Assembly (NCBI GenBank): GCA_014529385.2
Contig: CM043965.1
Span: 11,706,412-11,770,411 of the forward strand
Direction: 5' to 3'
Length of the DNA: 64,000 nucleotides
Origin: Adiantum capillus-veneris
Lineage: Eukaryota; Streptophyta; Polypodiopsida; Polypodiales; Pteridaceae
Part shown: in pieces, positions 58,079 through 64,000 of the stretch
How positions within the stretch are numbered: the first letter of the stretch is position 1
Layout: each line of letters begins with the position of its first letter
Position numbers and translations under genes: made by a program
The notes under the pieces: model-generated
Database searches by the model: none
What the model was told of the DNA's origin: nothing
Seen by the model: the letters and a program-made list of their open reading frames with translations, nothing else

Positions 58079-61000
58079 TCATCTCAAGAATGAGTTTGGG
58101 TAATCTTTTAAGAGCGTCGATTCGTCCTCCCAAGTTGCATCTTCTTCAGGGTAATCCTTCCATTTTACTAGATGCTCCGTGATAGTTCTGTTGCGTTTCT
58201 GAGTCCAAGAATTGATCAGGATTGGGAATATAGGGTTTGAGTAAGCTGACATGGAATACATCATGAACCTTCAAGTTTGCAGGTAACTTTAGCTTGTAGG
58301 CTTGGTCACTCACAACCTTAATGATCTCGAATGGTCCACAGTACCTTGGGCTAAGATTCTTATATCTGCCTAGTGATAAGTTGCTTTTCTTTGGTCGGAC
58401 TTGCAGAAAAACTTTATCCCCTTCTTTGAAAGTCCTTTCCGAACGATTCTTATCTGCATAGAGCTTCTGTTTATCCTGAGCTGCCTGAATGTCCTGGCGA
58501 ATAGCTCTAGTCTGTGCTTCCATATCTTCTAACATCTTTCTAGAGGCTTCTACTCTGATGGTTGGATCTGAAAAGTTCAGTGGTGCTAAACAGTCCTGTC
58601 CATAAAGAGCTTTGAAAGGTGACATTCCAATGCTTCTGTGTTCGGAAGAGTTATAAGCATATTCTACCAAAGGTAGATATTGTAACCACTTCTTTGGCTC
58701 TTGTGAACAATAGGCTCTGAGAATGTCCTCAATGACTTGATTAACTCTTTCAGTTTGCCCATCTGTTTGTGGATGGTATGCTGTACTGAAAGCTAATTGT
58801 GACCCAATAGATTGGAAAAGAGAAGTCCAAAATTTTGATGTAAACTTGGCATCTTTATCACTGACAATACGCTTGGGTAGACCATGGAGCCTGAAAATCT
58901 CCTTGATGAATACCCGACTAATATCTGAAGCAGTAAAGGTTGTCTTTACGGGTATTAGATGAGCCACTTTTGTGAGCATGTCCACAACCACGAAAACAGA
59001 ATCATAACCTCCTGTAGAAGGTAACCCTGTAACAAAATCCATACTGATGCATTCCCACTTCATCTGGGGTATGTCAAGAGGTTGAAGTTGCCTTGGTAAT
59101 TTGATCCTTTCGGCCTTTATCCATTGACAAGAAAGTCATTGTCTCACATAGCGAAGTATGTCTCCTTTCATTCTAGACCAGAAATAACTCCTTCTGACGG
59201 TGTGAAGAGTTTTAGCATAGCCTCGGTGTCCGGATGTAGGGCTATCGTGTGCTTCATATAGAATGGCCTTCTTTAAAGCTGGGTCTCTTGGTACACAGAG
59301 TCTATGTCTGTAGTAAAGACATCCTCCCATAAGAGAGTAATCTTTAGCTTCAGGCATCTTATTCTGTTGGACTAATGAAGCCATACGTTGGTACTCTAGA
59401 TCTTCGAGGAATGCTTCTTTGATTCTATCCAAGATAGGGTTATTTGGAATAGAGATAGCTCCGAGAAACGATTTTCGGCTAAGACCATCTGCAACTGCGT
59501 TTTCCTTCCCTGGTCTATACTTTATGTCAAGGTCATATTCTTGTAATAGCTCTATCCATCGCCGTTGTTGCATATTGAGAATGGGTTGAGTAAAAATCCA
59601 CTTTAAACTCTTGTGGTCTGTAACCAACTGAAACTTGCGTCCTAGAAGATAATGTCTCCATAACTTCAGTGCATGTATAACTGCTAAAAGTTCCAGATCA
59701 TGAGTGGGATAATTCTTCTCATGATCCCTCAGCTTTCGCGAAGTATATGCCACCGGTCTTCCTTCTTGAGTAAGAACTCCGCCTAGAGCGAATTTGCTAG
59801 CATCGGTCGCTACTTCAAATTCCTTACTGAAATCTGGAAGCTTTAAAATAGGAGCTAAGACCAAGAACTCTTTTAGCTTAGCAAAGCTAGACTCGTGCTC
59901 GGTCTTCCAATCGATCCTCACTCCCTTCTTCAGGAGTTCCGTCAAAGGTTCAGCAATACGTGCATAATCCTTGACAAAAATCCTATACCATCCCGTTATT
60001 CCAAGAAATCCCCTTACTTCGCTGACAGTGGATGGTTGAGGCCAGTCAACGATGTCCTTGACTTTGTCTGGGTCCACTGAAATCCCTTCAGCCGAAATGA
60101 CAAATCCAAGATAGTTGACCTTTGGTCAGCAAAAAGTGCACTTGCTCTCCTTAGTGTAAAGTTGGTGTTTCTGAAGAAGATCAAGTACTTTGCGAACATG
60201 TTCTTCCTGATCTGCCTCGTCTTTGGAATAGATCAGAATGTCATCAAAGAAAACCAAGACAAAATCATCGAGGTAAGATTGGAAAATATCCTGCATAAGT
60301 CGGTTGAAGCTTGCAGGAGCATTTGTTAGACCAAAAGACATTACTGTGAATTCGTAGTGCCCATGCCTAGTATTGAAAGCTGTCTTCGGAATATCTGATT
60401 CCTTGATCCTGATTTGGTAATATTCTGACCTTAGATCTATCTTTGTAAATATTTTGGCGCCGTGGAGTTTGTCCAAAAGTTCGTCAATCCTTGGAATTGG
60501 ATACTTGTTCTTGACAGTTACCTGGTTCAGTCCACGATAGTCTATGCATAGCCTTAAGGTCCCATCCTTCTTCTTCTGAAAAAGAACTGGAGCACCCCAA
60601 GGAGAAGTACTGGGTCGAATGAATCCTTGCTCAATGAGTTGCCTAAGTTGTTCTTTGAGTTCGATGGCCTCCGGAAGTGACATTTTATAAGGTCTTTTTG
60701 AGATAGGTTCACACCCAGGGATAGTCTCGATCTCATGATCTACCTCTCTGTGTGGTGGAAGATTCGTAAGGTCTTCGGGGAATACATCATCATACTCTCT
60801 CAACCAGTTTGGTCTAAGTGAGGTATCTCATTGGTCCACCTTGTTGAGTTTAACTGCATATATTTGCTGACCCTTCCTTAGTCCCTTCAAAAGTCTGCTG
60901 GCCTTAACTAGAGTAGCCTTAGGTCTCCCATTTTCCCCTTGAATTAAGGCTTCATTACCCAAGTTATCTATAAATGTAAAGTTTCCTTGTGCACAATGGA

Positions 61001-62264
61001 TATGGGCCTTATTTTGCTTTAACCAGTCCATCCCTAGTATCCCATCAAAGAATCCTAAGGGTAGGGTTTGAAATTGGGCAGAAGTTGGGTGTCCCCCTAA
61101 ATCAAAGTCAATTTTGCCTGCAGAGTGTTGAGATACTACCTCCTTGCCGTTTGCTAACTCGACAACTATCTTGCTTGACGGATACTTATCTAGCTTAAGC
61201 TTTCTCATGCATCTGGGTGAAAGAAATGAAAGAGTACTGCCACAATCTATAAGGAAGTTAACTTGTTCACCTCTGAGAGATCCTGGAGTATGAATGACTG
61301 CGTATTGCTCGCAACCATTGGGATTGTCAATTGCAGAATGTAGGGTTGCTCTCTCCACTGCTTCATCACCCACAGTTGGTTGAACTACTGCGGCATTTAC
61401 TCTGGCGGTAGCTCCACGCCCTCGCCCTCTGTTCATTCTTCCGCGTCCTCCTCTTCCATTAGCTTGGCCACGCCCACGGGTATTCAAGGGTATGGCATTG
61501 GCGTTGGTTGCATGAATGTTCCTGGGGCAGTTGGATCTATAGTGTCCATGCTCGCCGCAACCATAGCATCGAACATCAGGGAACTCCATGGTTGTGGTGG
61601 TAGCCACAATAGGGCGCTGGTTATAGGTTTGGTTGGCTGGTCTGTTGTCCCAAGCAGTGTTCCTTGCCCTCTTTGACCAATGATTCTTCCTGTTCTGATT
61701 AGCTTTTTGTACTTCGAGAGCTAGAGGTTTGGCCCTCAACAAGGCATCCTGTAGAGTTGTTGGTCTGAGAGCTTCCAACCGAGTATTCAAGGGATCGATT
61801 AATCCTTGGCAGAACCTTGCCACCTGTTGTTCCAAGGTCATCTTAGGAGCATATCTCCGAAGAGTGACAAACTTTGCATAGTATTCTTCGACAGTTGAAT
61901 TCAACTGCTGAAGTGAAAAGAATTCATTCATTCTCAAGGTCCTATAGGCAGGTGGTAAATAACGTCCCATTAGTGCAGCTTTGATGTCTTCCCAGGACTG
62001 GGAAGATCCCTTAATGTCCATGTCCCTGCAATGTTGCTTCCACCATATCTTGGCATCGCCAGTCAGGAGGAACATCGCAAGCATGGTCTGATTTACGGGT
62101 TGGGCTCCCGCGGCTTCAAAGTAATCGTCCATGGCTTCCATCCATACTTCCGCATCTCTCTCCACATTTTCCCCCTCGCCCTTAAAGATCGGAGATTGGG
62201 CTTGTTTGAGGAGAAGCTTCTTCTCTTGCGCTGCCGAGTACAGAGCAACAGGCGGTGCCTACAT
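58079..62264 (-). pseudogene. Chromodomain Ty3 gag-pol, one frame with few stops
   Basis: All of gag, protease, RT, RNase H and integrase share one minus frame, 62165 to about 58196. Gag may start at 62264, though the next codon is TAG. Features in order: gag body (MEAMDDYFEAAGAQPVNQ); knuckle CYGCGEHGHYRSNC; basic RGRGQANGRGGRGRMNRGRG; protease LIDCGSTLSFLS; TGA at 60828; RT with [19 protein letters not shown] and [13 protein letters not shown] at 60126; RNase H (VATDASKFALGGVLTQEG, VTDHKSLKWI); integrase HHCC with TGA at 59136 replacing the first Cys of CxxC; core SMDFVTGLP, VSDKDAKF, ERVNQ. After a frameshift near 58196 the chromodomain EHLVKWKDYPEEDATWEDES follows. Chromodomains tether integration to methylated histone H3. 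Three TGA codons and one frameshift keep it from being functional as read. Confidence 0.9.
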
Positions 62265-62477
62265 CGGTTATACGAATTCTTGATACATTACTTGGATTTC
62301 AAAATAGACACGAGACTTTAAATAAAATTCAAGATTCTACTTTATCAAGAGACAGAGATTCAGAGACAAAAAGCACTTTATTGATGAAAGTTTATTACAA
62401 TCGAAACTCCTCAAGGATTTCTGGATAACTGATGATCAACTTATTACATGGCTTTATGGATTGCGTATAACATATGT

Positions 62478-63011
62478 CTAGGAGATGGTATTGACATGAT
62501 GCACTACTTCATTCGTGTAATAGTTCTTATACACATTCTTGAGGGGATAATAAACTAAGACATGGGGCTGGAGTTCCGCTTTCAGTAATCCAAAGGTTTT
62601 GACTCGGTTTGCTGGAATCACATTGGTGACCTTCTCCAAGAGCCAGTCGTTGATGGTTTGGTTGGAGTTGCCCAAAACAGTCTGGTCCCATCGTGTGGGC
62701 ACCAAGTAGAATATCTCTATCACTCTCAACTCTTCTCCCCAACGTATCTTCTTCAAGTCGGTAGCCAGGCACCCTAGCTTCCGAGCATTGATGTAGTAAA
62801 CCCCTCCTGGAAATGTCCAATCAAGTTCCCATCCTTTGTCAATGCGAGTGGAGTGTGGCGTATAAGCCTTCAACAGTATCTCCATGACATCTCGCCTGAA
62901 CTGGTAAACTGGGCATCTTCGAGCTTGTTCATAAATAAGCTCAAACACTTGGAACTTCCGATATTCAAGAACGGGGTCTTCCTGCAACACCAATGCAAGG
63001 AATTCGGATCA
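62478..63011 (-). CDS. Extra ORF between primer site and gag of the chromodomain Ty3 element; unknown function
   Basis: The minus strand is open from a stop at 63009-63011 to the stop at 62478, about 177 codons, same sense as gag and some 200 bp upstream of it. It reads EFLALVLQEDPVLEYRKFQV, FELIYEQARRCPVYQFRRDV, GWELDWTFPGGVYYINARKL, WDQTVLGNSNQTINDWLLEK and ends TNEVVHHVNTIS. Composition is that of a real folded protein, with aromatic and charged residues well spread, no low complexity and no stop. There is no ATG in the first 35 codons (the first Met is in RRDVMEILLKAY), and a TTGCAG/G acceptor-like site lies just inside the start, so splicing from a leader exon is possible. I recognise no domain. 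Standard chromodomain elements have no ORF here, so it could be a captured host gene segment or an accessory protein of this lineage. Confidence 0.55.
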
Positions 63012-63080
63012 ACTACCTATATACTTTCAATTCCTTTTAAATGTTCAAACAATACGACTTTATTTTCCTAGCCTAACCTA

Positions 63081-63093
63081 GGCTCTGATACCA
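63081..63093 (-). promoter_or_regulatory. tRNA primer-binding site of the chromodomain Ty3 element
   Basis: Minus reading TGGTATCAGAGCC, complementary to the 3' end of initiator-Met tRNA, two bases inside the 5' LTR. The same site class is used by the gag-only elements and the Copia element here. Confidence 0.9.
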
Positions 63094-63095
63094 GG

Positions 63096-64000
63096 TGTGA
63101 GGTCCCCACCCCGTCGTATCAAACAACAGATCTGATGGTAAACCTGGTGACCACTAGATCTATAGCAGAAGCAAACCAAATGGTTCAGGGTTCAACTAGC
63201 GGACGATCTCTCATCACAAAGTGAGTCGAGTTCGAGCCTACTAGCAACGAGATCTAGCTCCACCTCGCAGGGAAAGCGTACTTAACTATCTAGCGATCCT
63301 AAGACCCACCTTCCAAGAGGAGAGAAACCCCGAGTGTCTTTTTCCCCATGTTTCAGAGGCACGTACTCTCGAGGATTCGCCGCTCTAGGGGCAATGAGTA
63401 ATACCAATATCGAGTAAGCACTATGGGGACAGAGAGTTCCCGACCAATCGGGACCACCCATCTCGTAGGCTTTGGCAACCCGAGCCAAGCCCCCACTTTC
63501 CACCCCCACACTCACACTTCATCGTGTGACCTAATTACTACCACAAACGTTGTTCAACATAAATATTCCTTGCTTAATTCCGAATCACATGGTTCGTTAA
63601 AACAGCCCTTCAACCAGTATTGCAAACAACACCAAGACAGAATTCTAGTAAAAATTCTACTCAAACTTATTCATAAAAATTCCAATGTCCTGGAGGTACA
63701 ACATCCCCCCTCCAGCGAGAGTTCACTCCTCCCGTTGTCGCCTAGCTGCCCATACAACTAGGTATGTCCACCGCATAGAAAGCACGTCATGGACACTCCC
63801 ACTGCATAGAAAGCAAGACGTGGGTTCCCACCGCATAGAAAGCAAGTCGTGGGTATCCACCGCATAGAAAGCAAGTCGTGGATTCAAGAGCCCTTAACGA
63901 GGAACTCTGCCCCCTGTGATCAGTAGGGGGGTCAGGACTGATTCAACATTGGAAATAAAATGAACATGCCGAGCTAAATTTTTCCTAGCAGACATTCTTT
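63096..64000 (-). repeat. 5' LTR of the chromodomain Ty3 element (cut by window end)
   Basis: Direct repeat of 55299-56211. Differences include CAACAG for CAACGG, GTGACC for GTGGCC, and a 12-bp insertion near 63647 (GTAAAAATTCTA region). The remaining ~1.8 kb and the right target duplication lie beyond 64000. Confidence 0.9.

Larger units (their letters stand above)
55299..64000 (-). mobile_element. Young chromodomain Ty3 element nested in the Tat-like element (right end outside window)
   Basis: Left LTR 55299-58047; right LTR starts at 63096 and runs off the window. On the minus strand the order is LTR, initiator-Met primer site (TGGTATCAGAGCC, minus of 63081-63093), an extra ORF, gag-protease, reverse transcriptase, RNase H, integrase, chromodomain, polypurine tract (GTTAAGGAGGT, minus of 58048-58058), LTR. 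Over about 900 comparable bases the LTRs differ at roughly a dozen positions plus a 12-bp indel. The Tat-like reading frame runs straight up to 55298, so that element was the target; the left duplication would be CTTAC. The coding frame is nearly intact. Confidence 0.92.

Noticed and set aside
58146-60830. Selenocysteine decoding of the TGA codons
   Set aside because: One TGA replaces a Cys, but land plants lack selenoprotein machinery and a frameshift nearby shows ordinary decay.
1-64000. CRISPR array, bacterial operon or phage region
   Set aside because: No regular spacer-repeat pattern; introns, initiator-Met-primed LTR elements and CACTA ends place the DNA in a plant nucleus.

Overview
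This is nuclear DNA from a land plant with a large, repeat-rich genome. The evidence is the element content: Copia and Ty3 LTR elements primed by initiator-Met tRNA, a chromodomain Ty3 element, a Tat-like Ty3 element with two RNase H domains, CACTA DNA transposons with spliced TNP2 and TNPA-type genes, and relics of a plastid MEP-pathway gene and a plant C2 protein. Very long CT/GA and CA/TG tracts and overall architecture would suit a fern or other seed-free plant, but the sequence alone does not fix the species. No prokaryotic operon, CRISPR array or convincing functional RNA gene is visible. Only one host gene looks complete: a 262-aa CCCH zinc-finger gene at 21466-22254 (minus).

Left third (1-25461): an old chromodomain Ty3 relic (1937-6130) is split by a gag-only Copia-type element, 2015-5085, with TSD AAGCC. 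Next come a relic of the ISPF gene (7185-7608, minus), an unidentified relic (8450-9150), a frameshifted C2/SRC2-like relic (10930-11330), and a second gag-only element (12871-15159, TSD GCTTA) whose gag is intact. A ~0.94 kb terminal-inverted-repeat element (15548-16490), a promoter-like segment with a short first exon (17281-18358), and the CCCH gene follow.

Middle (25462-45756): a full-length CACTA element (25462-33748, TSD ACC) carries TNP2-like and TNPA-like genes, GCGTCGCTAT subterminal repeats and a ~240-bp foldback between the two genes. A Copia element (36024-41032, TSD AGTAT) and a second, 3'-truncated CACTA copy (41314-45756) are both inserted into what looks like one older element (33749-36023, 41033-41313). 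The second CACTA copy itself carries a 218-bp MITE with an 8-bp TSD.

Right third (45757-64000): low-complexity DNA, then a decayed Ty3 relic with a nearly perfect 324-bp tandem duplication (47590-49080). A minus-strand Tat-like Ty3 element (about 49080-55298) follows. It is interrupted by a young minus-strand chromodomain Ty3 element (55299 to beyond 64000) with ~2.75-kb LTRs and an extra 171-codon ORF between its primer-binding site and gag. The window is therefore mostly a record of nested transposition: several families inserted into one another, with only scattered host-gene traces.
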